Assembly: GCA_040954595.2 (NCBI GenBank)
Contig: CM082583.2
Coordinates: forward strand, 682,001 to 746,000
Source: Balanoglossus misakiensis
Lineage: Eukaryota > Hemichordata
Direction of reading: 5' to 3'
Length of the DNA: 64,000 nt
This document shows, piece by piece, positions 48,084 through 59,906 of this stretch. The notes under the pieces were generated by a model. That model was not told where the DNA came from. It worked only from the letters and a program-made list of their open reading frames with translations, and did no database searches. How positions within the stretch are numbered: the first letter of the stretch is position 1; each line of letters begins with the position of its first letter. The position numbers and the translations under genes were made by a program.

Positions 48084-48170
48084 ATGGCCACCGCGGAAGA
48101 TGTCGTCTGCCAACCTCAAGAGAAGATTTTCCCAGCTGTTAGCATGAGGTTTATTATAAAACACCTATAG
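48084..48170 (+). CDS. Candidate first coding exon, run into by a fold-back element
   Basis: ATG in a favourable context (GACACAATGGCC) opens a 28-codon frame starting MATAEDVVCQPQEKIFPAVS, ending at TAG 48168-48170. The last codons (from about 48151) lie in the left arm of a fold-back element, so the natural exon may have ended with a donor near ATGAG/GT at 48146-48150 or been cut by the insertion. The protein start is not one I recognise. It could be a gene's 5' exon continuing beyond the window's visible exons, or a dead exon. Confidence 0.25.
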   Translation: MATAEDVVCQPQEKIFPAVSMRFIIKHL

Positions 48171-48361
48171 CCTGGCCTATATTCGGGCCATAGCAGCCGT
48201 TTTTACCCCCTCGTAACTGTGAGTTACCAGAATCATATGCTATTTCCCTCGGCCTGCGGCCTCGGGAAATAGCATGTGATTCTGGTAACTCACAGCCCCT
48301 CGGGTGTAATAAACGGCCGCTATGGCCCTCATGACAAGGCAATAGGTGTTCATTATAACAC
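48151..48361. mobile_element. Fold-back (palindromic) MITE-like element 1
   Basis: Arms of about 100 bp pair around a centre near 48254 (CCCTCGGCCTGCGGCCTCGGG). Matching strings: TTATTATAAAACACCTAT with the reverse of ATAGGTGTTCATTATAAC, GGGCCATAGC-GCCG with its mirror, GTGAGTTACCAGAATCA with TGATTCTGGTAACTCAC, and GCTATTTCCC with GGGAAATAGC. No clear target duplication was identified. Confidence 0.8.
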
Positions 48362-49263
48362 TGTCCACTTTTTATCACCCGTGGGAAGGTTAGGCCTACA
48401 TCAGCCACGTTGAGCAAGTCGGATATCCAAAGACCAGACAAGCCGCATATAACAACAGCATTGCTTTACTTTTTTCAAGCTAGGCCACCACCCTATATGC
48501 AGTAAAACAGGCATAGGCAGTAACATTCTCTATCAATCGATTACTCAGATTTTACAGAGGAAAAAACGTTCACAAAAACAAATAAAAATCAACTTGAATT
48601 TGTATTTCCAACTTCTTGCACCACGCAAACATAGCCCGACCCATATGAAAACGAAATGTGTTTATTTTCTGAGGCCCAATTATTTATGCCTAAATTGTTC
48701 ATGATGTACGCTATAAGCTACAAGCGATGGAAGTTCACTTCAAACCGACCGCCATAATATGACGTACGGCAAGGAAATACCGCCCCAACGCTACGTAAAA
48801 AGTATCAGTTATACTAGTACTTTGTTTATTCACAGTTTCGAGTACCACGGGTTTAACGGTTTTGGACAGCGTAATCTTTTCCGACTAGCTTCCAAATAAA
48901 CTGATAAACTAAATCCAAGAGTTCGTGTCGACCTGAAAATTTCCGGACCCGGTGAAGAAAAAAGATGGAAACTTTTTTAAGATAAAAAAGGTGGACTGCG
49001 GAGGTCTTTCACGAAACTTAGACTCTTATCACAGGGCGCGGCTAGTGATATTTTGCGAAACAGTGAAACGGCGAAACAGCTTTAATAAAGTAGTCAGAAA
49101 AATTAATCTACTGACGTAATATTCCCTTGGAATGCACGATTTTTGTGGGGGGGGGGGGGGATCGTGAAATTGCCGGGAATTGCCGGGATCGCCCACTTGA
49201 AACATCAGCATGGGTCGATTATGTTAGATCTCAATGTTAGTGTTCTAAACTCGCTGTGGTTTT
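48362..49263. other. Low-copy spacer
   Basis: No gene recognised. GACCGCCATAATATGACGTACGG near 48750 joins a YY1-like GCCAT core and a CRE-like TGACGT, which might mark a second weak regulatory patch. A G15-type run lies at about 49146-49160. Confidence 0.45.
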
Positions 49264-49481
49264 CCTGGGCCCAGTGATTTATTCAGGGATTTGATACAAA
49301 AAGTTGTCGGTCAGCCATTTTTCTTCTTCTGCCTTTCTCTTACCCTTACTAAGCTTGAGTGTTCCGGTTAGAATCATATCGGTAAGAGAAAGACAGAAGA
49401 GCTGACATACAACAAACTTATTCAGTTTCTATCATATAAATATTTCTCCACTTTCTCTGAATAAATCGCTGTGCTGGGACA
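49264..49481. mobile_element. Fold-back MITE-like element 2
   Basis: Outer arms GGGCCCAGTGATTTATTCAG (49267) and CTGAATAAATCGCTGTGCTGGG (49458) are reverse complements with a 4 bp difference. An inner pair, TCTTCTGCCTTTCTCTTACC (49327) and GGTAAGAGAAAGACAGAAGA (49380), matches with one mismatch. Total length is about 218 bp; no target duplication was fixed. Confidence 0.75.
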
Positions 49482-49622
49482 TGTTTTAAAAATCATGTAG
49501 GCCTACACTATTCATGCCAATAAACTGCTACATATACATATTCCGTTCCGTCTGTTCCGCAAATTTATAGTGTAAGTCGCGCGCACACACGACTCTACCA
49601 CTAGTAGCCTACCAAGTGACCA

Positions 49623-50004
49623 GTGCAACTACTACACCAATCTCATAGAGGAAAATTCCAAAAATCAGAAATCTTTATTCCGGACAATTTCAACATTGTT
49701 CAGCAACTCAAGACAGCTTCCAAATCATACGTCAACTACGGAACATTTAGATCGTTCAACCAGTATTTTATTCAGAAAATTGATGACATACGTCACCACA
49801 AGATCACCACCAGTCAACCATCACATGTTCGTTTTGGAGTGCCACAGGGTTCAGTTCTTGGCCCACTATGGTAATGCATTACTGTATGGTCTACCAGAAA
49901 GCAGTCGGAACCTTCTACAACGCACACAAAATACAGCTGCAAGAATCATATCTCGGTCCAGGAAGTCTGCCAATATAACGCCAGTGTTTTTAGTAGTTTT
50001 ATAA
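49623..50004 (+). pseudogene. Internally deleted LINE ORF2 relic
   Basis: The first part ends with FGVPQGSVLGPL at 49835-49868, the motif B region of a CR1/L2-like reverse transcriptase; before it lies a stretch resembling the region upstream of the polymerase core. Then, at about 49870, the frame changes and the sequence jumps to NALLYGLPESSRNLLQRTQN and TAARIISRSRK, which in the other LINE of this window lie ~500 bp further on. The catalytic YADD region is thus deleted. No (ATT)n tail was found. Confidence 0.85.
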
Positions 50005-50156
50005 TTTTATTGGTATTTCAAAAATGTTGTCCTGTTTTTGTTTTTTTTTGTCTTGGAAGTCCACAAACAGAATTTATTACATTTTCTCAGTGTGAATCTC
50101 ATTAGAACGACTTGAAAGTCCACAACAAAACATGTTTTTCCACTGAAATGAGCAGG

Positions 50157-50277
50157 GTCTAGCATGGCTGTGGAAACGCGGCTGCACCGTTGGAGGTTGG
50201 GATATACTGTTGTACCACCCCCACCCATATCCTAACCCCCAATGGTGCAGCTGCGTTTACAAAGCTAGGTCTAGCAG
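50157..50277. mobile_element. Fold-back MITE-like element 3
   Basis: GTCTAGCATGGCTGTGGAAA with CGCGGCTGCACCGTTGGAGG and TTGGGATA on the left (50158-50204) mirrors TATCCTAACCCCCAATGGTG, CAGCTGCGTTTACAAAGCTA and GGTCTAG on the right (50227-50273). The loop includes TTGTACCACCCCCACCC. About 120 bp in total. Confidence 0.75.
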
Positions 50278-51343
50278 CCTACCTCCAGGTTCAGACAATA
50301 TCTCCGACCTGAGGTGAAGCAGGTTACACAATTTGCGCCACCAACGGCAGTTTCTGATTTCCACCAACTATTGATATATACTGGTATGAGTGCAACCAAC
50401 TTGATTCAATTAGTCTGTTGCCGCCCCCCCCCCCCCACTTTTTGAACACTGTTGACAAAACACTCATGAAAGGGGTGAGGTATGGGCCCATAATGTGTTT
50501 TGCATTGCTGTGAATGGAATTTTGTATCGAATGACATTGGCATTTATCCCCAAATCATTTACTATTTTGTCCATTGCCAACAGATGCCCGCGTTCACAGT
50601 TTTGAGAATTTTTACCTCCTGCAATATATATTTTGCCGAATTTGAGAGCAATCTCTGTTGCGAGGCAGTTGCATGAAACCTTCTCCCGTCTGAACTAGAT
50701 GCCAATAAGAGAGGGTTTTTAGTCACAATGGTCACTTCTGACAAAAGGTTCTATTTGTCTGGAAATGAGTTTACAGTAGCAATTCACTAAAATCTCAGTG
50801 AGCATAACTGCAGTTATAGAATTTTAACCAAGCGTATGTTTTCATATCAATGAAAAATACCAGAATGTAAAGGTCATGAGATGGTCACGAAAATGACATA
50901 ATTGTTCAAGACTAGAGGATAGCAATGTAAAAAGACAATGCGCCATGGAGTATATTAGTAAGTAACTATTTATTTATTTAAAACAAACCAAGCTTAGTTT
51001 TACCAGTTTTAATTTGAGGAAACAAATATTTTGTAAAAAGATGAACAAATATTTTTCTGACATCACTATTGCCGACAAGCCTCTTGCTTTTCACATCCCT
51101 CCAGTTCCAATCCAAGATCACATAGCCAAGTGTGACAGGGCGATCAACGTATAGGCCTTAGTATCATTCTAAGAGGGTTAGCAGCTTTCATTATGATGGG
51201 GCATGTGATTCAGGTCCCCCCCCCATCTACCTTGGCTGAGCTTTGGATCGCTTCGCCAAAGTTTATATGACAAGGGTGTTAGACCATTCCTATAACATTA
51301 GGCTAGCTATATCGTTTATATGCCTTAATGAATTAATTAATAT

Positions 51344-51400
51344 GACTGACTGACGAACTGACTGACTGACTGAATGAATGAATGAATCAATCAATCAATC
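51344..51400. repeat. Compound tetranucleotide repeat
   Basis: (GACT)n passes into (GAAT)n and then (CAAT)n, each step differing by one base from the last, a typical point-mutation-then-expansion series. Confidence 0.9.
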
Positions 51401-52219
51401 ACCCGACATGGCCTGGAAGGATTCACCCCCTGTTGAGATGTTGGCACCCCCTAGCAAATTGTCATGGGTGGGGTGGTCAGTGGCCCTTAAAATGATGTCA
51501 CTCACATGATAGAGATATTAATTACATAACTCTTTTCCAGAGTGTGCTCTATTTACACTCTGCACTATATTCAGGTACATGTGTAATGATATTTCAATTA
51601 CTTTTGGAATCACAGGACAGTAGAAAGGTTGATTGAACAAAGGATTTGAAATTCACTCACCATGTATTGGAACAGCTCTTACAGACATCACATCATCATT
51701 CAACGCTAAATCTTCGTAACTTTTACATACTGTTAATATAAATATAATTACTTTTCTTTAAATATCATCCAAATATTACAATGTTTCTAGCAATTTCATA
51801 AACTGCATTAATATAATACTGTGTGTATGATATATACTTTGTGGATAGGATACAGATCTTTGCTTATTACCAAGAATATAACACCATGTGTTTGGATTTT
51901 AAATGCAGTTCGGAGCTGACTGTGTTGCATTTTGACTGCAAAATTAAAATATTTAGTTACATTTCCTTGCATTTAGTGTTGAAAATGTCACTTTTAGCTT
52001 TAAAATGAGCACTGATATCTATGGAAATAGGAGAATCGTGCTTTCTATTCTACAACAAACAATATTTACATTTAATCAAACAACAGGAGGATATTTGACA
52101 GTCAATCAATAAATATAACATACATATGAGTTGCATGTACAAAACTAGACACATGTATGTATGTGATATTTAAAGACACATTAACTGTAACACATGCTCT
52201 ACCCAGAACTCCACTTGTC

Positions 52220-52410
52220 AACATAACCTGTATGTGTGTAACGGCTATTGAAATGAATTCTAGTCCAGACTTGACTTCAAATTTAGAATAACAATACTGA
52301 CTAGACACACCTATATTTCATCATGATTCAGGGATTTGAACAAGACACTGCAGTAAATACTTAAAACAAAAATACTGAAAACAAAGTGAAAAGTTACAGC
52401 TTATGAAGCT
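52220..52410 (+). repeat. Dispersed repeat, copy 2
   Basis: Partner of 47045-47282: GTGTGTAACGGCTATTG, AAATGAATTCTAGTCC, AACAATACTGA and ATACTGAAAACAAAGTGAAA in the same order. This copy is shorter by about 50 bp. Confidence 0.65.
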
Positions 52411-52697
52411 TGAAATATGTTCAGACACAAGTAGAACAGGCAATGAAAACACATTATAAACATTGGGAAAAACACCCAAAGTTACATGTACTACCGGTAT
52501 CTCTTTAGTGACAAAGATGCAACTAAACTAGCATGTATTGTACAACCAATAGTGAAAAGAGTTGAAATGTACATACCAATCTAGGTGGTCCATAGTAGGT
52601 CACTTTCTTTGCTGTGCCTATGTCTCTCAGTGTCAGTGTTAAACCTGTCATAAGACAAACCAAATGATTTATATACATGAATATTCAAATGATGTAT

Positions 52698-52925
52698 TCC
52701 TTGGCTGTATTGACAAACACACTGTCTACATTCTTGAATACTAGTGTGTTACGTATTGACAGCCAAGATTATACACATGATGACTGACAATGAGGGCAAC
52801 ATTGTATTTTTGATGATCGAGGGCGCTGCTAGTCACAACTAAAACAGACTGTTTTGGTGTGACTTGCAGTCCTGAGGTCATCAAAAATACACTGTTGCCC
52901 GAATATGTCAGTCATCATGTGTTGT
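52698..52925. mobile_element. Two adjacent fold-back palindromes
   Basis: The first (52698-52767) pairs CCTTGGCTGTATTGACAAAC and ACACT with AGTGTGTTACGTATTGACAG and CCAAG. The second (52772-52925) pairs ACACATGATGACTGACAAT, GGGCAACATTGTATTTTTGA and AGTCACAACTAAAACAG with their mirrors, ending at CAGTCATCATGTGTTGT. Together they may be one composite element; a further mirrored pair (TATAACACACC at 52925, GGTGTGTTATA at 53060) lies outside. Confidence 0.7.
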
Positions 52926-53447
52926 ATAACACACCAAACACGTAATTATATCAAGACGGGGCAACAGTACTGGGCAGAAACCGATCGAACTGATGCCCTA
53001 GGGAACAGTTCGAAATGACTTAGGTCACATGACGAATCACGATCGATGGTTCGCTGCATGGTGTGTTATAAACTACTTTGTCACACTCCGGGCACGCTGG
53101 GAGTGTGGGATCAAAGTGTGTAAACAAATCAATCCCACACACTCACTGAATCGAAGGCTGTATATGATGTGAGTGCTGATTGGTTGACAAAGTATTCTTT
53201 TGCTAACGCACACTAAATGTTATCCAATGGCACGATGTGTAATATAGGGCCAGAGACTAAAACATGCCAGATGAAAGTTTCAGAGAAATTTATTCAATGT
53301 TTTTAACGAATTTGGATAATTTGTGACTGTGTGAGAAATAAGAGTTTGAGATTCTATTAGTCACATATATTTGTAATCAAATCTATGTCTGTTGCCATTT
53401 TATTAAACTTGGGTCATGGAAATATTATAAAACAAGTAACAAATGTT

Positions 53448-53640
53448 TTATTTCAATTGTACATTGTAACAAGGGTGAATATAATTTATTATCTTTTCTG
53501 GAATGCTATTCCACACTGTGGGACCAACAAATTCGATTAAAGTCTGACCTAACCGATTGTTATATTTTGGAGGATGATAAATATTGTTATCTCTTGAATG
53601 ACTGTGATAACCATGTTCTATTAGGAAGTGTGTCAGGAAC
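53448..53640 (-). pseudogene. LINE ORF2 C-terminal relic
   Basis: On the minus strand, from about 53620 to TAA at 53448-53450, one frame reads EHGYHSHSRDNNIYHPPKYN, then GQTLIEFVGPTVWNSIPEKI and a short tail ending VQLK. The pattern H.Y.(T/S)(R/H)...N...P and GP..WNSIP is the usual C-terminal end of non-LTR ORF2 proteins. Nothing upstream on that strand before the satellite edge gives polymerase motifs, so this is a 5'-truncated copy or one cut by the satellite boundary. Confidence 0.75.
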
Positions 53641-56600
53641 GAAAATAGCAGCCTGTAATTTGAATTGACTGTATATGAGATTAAATTGGATAGCTCGTCT
53701 CACGCGCATGCGCGTAACTTCCCAGCAAATTTTCCGTTCGATGCATTCAAATAGTGGACTGCCTTCGCTTCCTTCCATATTTCATGCGCACAGTATAGCG
53801 TTCGTTAGCAACGTTGATCAAGTCAGATTTCCTACGGCATGGCTTGGCTAAAGCCCTGGCACTTTAGAGCAGAAACACGCGTACAGAGACCACGTTGATC
53901 TACTCACATTTCCTTCGGCCTGGCACGGCTGATGCCCCGGCACTATATATAGGACACAGACTGGCGTAAGTTAACAACGGTAATCACGTCGGGTTTCCTA
54001 CGGCCTGGCTCAGCTGAAGCCCCGGCACTCTACAGCAGAAACAGGCGTACATCGACCACGTTGATCAAGTCAGATTTCCTACGGCGTGACTCGGCTGGTG
54101 CACCGGCTCTATATGACACAGACTGGCGTAAGTTATCAACGGTGATTACGTCGGATTTCCTACGGCCTGGTTTAGCTGAAGCCCCGGCACTTAAGAGCGG
54201 AAACACGCGTACATTGACCACAATGATCAAGTCAGATCTCCTACGGCCTGGCTCGACTAAAACCCCGGCACACCATGACAGACACTAGCGTTCGTTAGCA
54301 ACGGTGATCAAGTCGGATTTCCTTCGGCCTGGCTCTGCAAAAGACCCGACACTCTAGTACAAAGACGTTGGCTAAGTCGGGCAAACCGAAGAGGGAAAGT
54401 CACAGCGGTTCAACACTTGACATTTGTTCGGGTAGGACTGCATTATTGCCTGTCAATTATAGAGAAAGCCCGAATTTAACCAGGGCGTTTCAAACACCGA
54501 CGTTAGTTGGGGGCACGGCCTGCAGTACTGCCGGGTAAGCTGACATCGGCGTACCGCATATAATGTAGGGGGGGGGGGGGGAACAGAACGGTTCAATACT
54601 ACATTTATTAGATATCAGCTAATTTTGGACAATCATCTAAAATCTAAATCATTTTTTCATATTTGGATATCTGATGATGTATGAAATTTCCATTATATGT
54701 AAAAATGGTGCTGATTATAAAAAATGCACTCTGAATGAGCTGATTTAATACAAAATTGCGTTTTATTTGTTATTGCACCAAAAAGGTCATTTTTAGGCAA
54801 AACATTCTTTATTTTTTTTAATTCGGTGACCTGATCATATATAAACAATTGCTTGTATGTTAAAAGTTTTGATGACTTTTCAAAGCAGTGACACTGGCGG
54901 CATTCAACACGAAAATAACAATTTTAGCCACAATTTGGTCAAAATGGTAAATTTTTGAAAATTACAAAAAATACCTGTTTTATACATTTTCGGAAATCTG
55001 ATGGAGTATAGAATGCTCTTCGTATGTATATATCGATACAAATTCCACAAAAGACCGTGTAATTTGGCTCACTGCAGACAAAATTGCGTTTTACCAAATT
55101 TTTCTTGAAAATGTCATTTTTAGAAGAAAAAAAAAATAAAAAAACCTTTGTTCTTCGAATTTGGTGCCCTGATCTTATATGACATGTTGATTGTATGTTA
55201 AAACTTTCGACCACTCCAAAAATGCAGAGATATTGACGGAATTCAAGAAAAAATAGCCATTTTGGCCATATTTTGACAAAAATGGTAAATTTTTAAAAAA
55301 TCATAAAAAATTAACTCTTTTCTTCATTTTCGGAAATATTATGGAGCATGAAGTGTCGTTCTCTTGTAAAAAGTGCTGCAAATTCCAGAAAAGGTGGTAT
55401 AATTTGAATCACCCAAGACAAAATTACCATTTTCGACTTTTTTTTGAAAAATTGTATTTTTTACAAAATAAATAAGAATAAATTCTTTTCTTAGTTTCAA
55501 ACGGGTAGAGATACTTTCCACACGGGTTTTCTAACATTGAATTCCCGTTCATCAACTCAGATTTCCTACAGCATAAGTCGGCTAAAACCCTGACACTCTA
55601 GAGCAGAAACAGTTGCACACTGGTAACGTTGAACAAGTCGATTTTTCTACGGCCTGGCTCGGCTAAATCTCCGTCACAATATTACAGACACTAGCGTACG
55701 TTAGCAACGGTGATCAAGTCAGATTTCCTACGGCATGGCTTGGATAAAGCCCCGGCACTCTAGAGCAGAAACACGCGTACAGAGACCACGTTGATCTACT
55801 CACATTTCCTTCGGCCTGGCACGGCTGATGCCCCGGCACTATATATAGGACACAGACTGGCGTAAGTTAACAACGGTAATCACGTCGGGTTTCCTACGGC
55901 CTGGCTCAGCTGAAGCCCCGGCACTCTAGAGCAGAAACACGCGTACATTGACCACGTTGATCAAGTCAGATTTCCTACGGCGTGACTCGGCTGGTGCACC
56001 GGCTCTATATGACACAGACTGGCGTAAGTTATCAACGGTGATTACGTCGGATTTCCTACGGCCTGGTTTAGCTGAAGCCCCGGCACTTTAGAGCGGAAAC
56101 ACGCGTACATTGACCACGATGATCAAGTCAGATCTCCTACGGCCTGGCTCGACTAAAACCCCGGCACACCATGACAGACACTAGCGTTCGTTAGCAACGG
56201 TGATCAAGTCGGATTTCCTTCGGCCTGGCTCTGCAAAAGACCCGACACTCTAGTACAAAGACGTTGGCTAAGTCGGGCAAACCGAAGAGGGAAAGTCACA
56301 ACGGGTCAACACTCGACATTTGTTCGGGTAGGACTGCATTATTGCCTGTCAATTTATAGAGAAAGCCCGAATTTAACCAGGGCGCTTCAAACACCGACGT
56401 TAGTTGGGGGCACGGCCTGCAGTACTGCCGGGTAAGCTCACATCGGCGTACCGCATATAATGTAGGGGGGGGGGGGAAACAGAACGGTTCAATACTACAT
56501 TTATTAGATATCAGCTAATTTTGGACAATCATCTAAAATCTAAATCATTTTTTCATATTTGGATATCTGATGATGTATGAAATTTCCATTATATGTAAAC

Positions 56601-59491
56601 ATGGTGCTGATTATAAAAAATGCACTCTGAATGAGCTGATTTAATACAAAATTGCGTTTTATTCGTTTTTGCACCAAAAAGGTCATTTTTAGGCAAAACA
56701 TTCTTTATTTTATTAATTCGGTGACCTGATCATATATAAACAATTGCTTGTATGTTAAAAGCTTTTATGACTTTTAAAAGCAGTGACACTGGCGGCATTC
56801 AACACGAAAATAACAATTTTAGCCACCATTTGGTCAAAATGGTAAATTTTTGAAAATTACAAAAAATACCTGTTTTCTACATTTTCGGAAATCTGATGGA
56901 GTATAGAATGCTCTTCGTATGTATATATCGATACAAATTCCACAAAAGACCGTCTAATTTGGCTCACTGCAGACAAAATTGCGTTTTACCAAATTTTCCT
57001 TGAAAATGTCATTTTTAAAAAAAAAAGTAAAAAAACCTTTGTTCTTCGAATTTGGTGCCCTGATCATATATGACATGTTGATTGTATGTTAAAACTTTCG
57101 ACCACTCCAAAAAAGCAGAGATATTGACGGAATTCAAGAAAAAATAGCAATTTTGGCCATATTTTGACAAAAATGGTAAATTTTTAAAAAATCATAAAAA
57201 ATTAACTCTTTTCTTCATTTTCGGAAATATTATGGAGCATGAAGTGTCGTTCTCTTGTAAAAAGTGCTGCAAATTCAAGAAAAGGCGGTATAATTTAAAT
57301 CACCCAAGACAAAATTACCATTTTCGACTTTTTTTCGAAAAATTGTCTTTTTTACAAAATAAATAAGAATAAATTCTTTTCTTAGTTTCAAACGGGTAGA
57401 GATACTTTCCACACGGGTTTTCTAACATTGAATTCCCGTTCATCAACTCAGATTTCCTACAGCATAAGTCGGCTAAAACCCTGACACTCTAGAGCAGAAA
57501 CAGTTGCACACTGGTAACGTTGAACAAGTCGATTTTTCTACGGCCTGGCTCGGCTAAATCTCCGTCACAATATGACAGACACTAGCGTACGTTAGCAACG
57601 GTGATGAAGTCAGATTTTCTACGGCATGGCTTGGATAAAGCCCCGGCACTCTAAAGCAGAAACACGCGTACAGAGAGCACGTTGATCAAGTCTGATCTCC
57701 TACGGCTTGGCTCGACTAAAACCCCGGCACACTATGACAGACACTAGCGTTCGTTAGCAACGTTGATCAAGTCAGATTTCCTACGGCATGGCTTGGCTAA
57801 AGCCCTGGCACTCTAGAGCAGAAACACGCGTACAGAGAACACGTTGATCTACTCACATTTCCTTCGGCCTGGCACGGCTGATGCCCCGGCACTATATATA
57901 GGACACAGACTGGCGTAAGTTAACAACGGTAATCACGTCTGGTTTCCTACGGCCTGGCTCAGCTGAAGCCCCGGCACTCTAGAGCAGAAACAGGCGTACA
58001 TTGACCACGTTGATCAAATCAGATTCCTACGGCGTGACTCGGCTGGTGCACCGGCTCTATATGACACAGACTGGCGTAAGTTATCAACGGTGATTACGTC
58101 GGATTTCCTACGGCCTGGTTTAGCTGAAGCCCCGGCACTCTAGAGCAGAAACACGCGTACATTGACCACGATGATCAAGTCAGATCTCCTACGGCCTGGC
58201 TCGACTAAAACCCCGGCACACCATGACAGACACTAGCGTTCGTTAGCAACGGTGATCAAGTCGGATTTCCTTCGGCCTGGCTCTGCAAAAGACCCGACAC
58301 TCTAGTACAAATACGTTGGCTAAGTCGGGCAAACCGAAGAGGGAAAGTCACAGCGGGTCAACACTCGACATTTGTTCGGGTAGGACTGCATTATTGCCTG
58401 TCAATTTATAGAGAAAGCCCGAATTTAACAAGGGCGCTTCAAACACCGACGTTAGTTGGGGGCACGGCCTGCAGTACTGACGGGTAAGCTGACATCGGCG
58501 TACCGCATATAATGTAGGGGGGGGGGGGGGACAGAACGTTTCAATACTACATTTATTAGATATCAGCTAATTTTGGACAATCATCTAAAATCTAAATCAT
58601 TTTTTTCATATTTGGATATCTGATGATGTATGAAATTTCCATTATATGTAAAAATGGTGCTGATTATAAAAAATGCACTCTGAATGAGCTGATTTAATAC
58701 AAAATTGCGTTTTATTCGTTTTTGCACCAAAAAGGTCATTTTTAGGGAAAACATTCTTAATTCTTTAAATTCGGTGACCTGATCATATATAAACAATTGC
58801 TTGTATGTTAAAAGTTTTATTGACTTTTAAAAGCAGTGACACTGGCGGCATTCAACACGAAAATAACAATTTTAGCCACAATTTGGTCAAAATGGTAAAT
58901 TTTTGAAAATTACAAAAAATACCTGTTTTCTACATTTTCGGAAATCTGATGGAGTATAGAATGCTATTCGTATGTATATATCGATACAAAAGTCCACAAA
59001 AGACCGTCTAATTTGGCTCACTGCAGACAAAATTGCTATTTACGAAATTTTCCTTGAAAATGTCACTTTAGAAAAAAAAATAAAAAACCTTTGTTCTTCG
59101 AATTTGGTGCCTGATCATATATGACATGTTGATTGTATGTTAAAACGTGCGACCACTCCAAAAATGCTGAGATATTGACGGAATTCAAGAAAAAATAGCC
59201 ATTTTGGCCATATTTTGACAAAAATGGAAAATTTTTAAAAAAATCTTAAAAAATTAACTCTTTTCTTCATTTTCGGAAATATTATGGAGCATGAAGTGTC
59301 GTTCTCTTGTAAAAAGTGCTGCAAATTCTAGAAAAGGCGGTATAATTTGAATCACCCAAGACAAAATTACCATTTTCGACTTTTTTTCGAAAAATTGTCT
59401 TTTTTACAAAATAAATAAGAATTAAAGCTGCAAGCAGCATTGTCCGGGCCCAAGCTCTATTATCTGATCTGATGCTAATATAGTGTTAAGT

Positions 59492-59504
59492 AGGTCAAAG
59501 GTCA
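59492..59504 (+). promoter_or_regulatory. DR1 nuclear-receptor-type site
   Basis: AGGTCAAAGGTCA is a perfect direct repeat of AGGTCA spaced by one base, the form bound by HNF4 or RXR heterodimers. A further AGGTCA half-site follows at 59509. It lies near the 5' end of the insertion. Confidence 0.5.
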
Positions 59505-59622
59505 CCCGAGGTCACCCAACATTTGGGCAAAATATTTTGACCCCATACTGGTCCATGTATAACAAAAACAAAACCTCTAGGTCTATTGGTTCATCATTAA
59601 TTAGGTATGCGCATATTTAATG

Positions 59623-59647
59623 AGGTCACCAGAGGTCAAAGGGGTCA
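59623..59647 (+). promoter_or_regulatory. DR4 plus DR3 composite of AGGTCA half-sites
   Basis: AGGTCA at 59623, AGGTCA at 59633 (spacing 4) and GGGTCA at 59642 (spacing 3). DR4 is the arrangement typical for thyroid-hormone- or LXR-type receptors and DR3 for VDR-type receptors. Confidence 0.4.
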
Positions 59648-59762
59648 TGAAAAGTAGCAAAATGTTTTGATCACATACAAATCCACATACATCAAAAACC
59701 AAACTTATAGCCCTATTGGTTAGCCTGGAATTAGATATGCAGAAAAATGATTCGTCAAAAGT

Positions 59763-59775
59763 AGGTCAAAGGTCA
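59763..59775 (+). promoter_or_regulatory. Second DR1 site
   Basis: A second exact AGGTCAAAGGTCA, 271 bp after the first, in the same orientation and the same GTAGGTCAAAGGTCA context, suggesting internal duplication inside the element. Confidence 0.5.
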
Positions 59776-59906
59776 TTGCAAAATTACAAAAATATTTATA
59801 GCTTATTCTTGTCATATGATGATTCATATCCATAAAAAGAATTTCTGTGCTATCAATTTTTAGGCTAGAAAAGGAATTTTTACTTTTTAATCGTTTTTCA
59901 CAAAAT

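Larger units (their letters stand above)
50278..52697. other. Low-copy spacer with simple repeats
   Basis: No gene seen. It has a C15-type run near 50424-50438, a C9 run near 51218, and the compound tetranucleotide listed separately. A second dispersed-repeat copy lies at 52220-52410. Confidence 0.5.
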
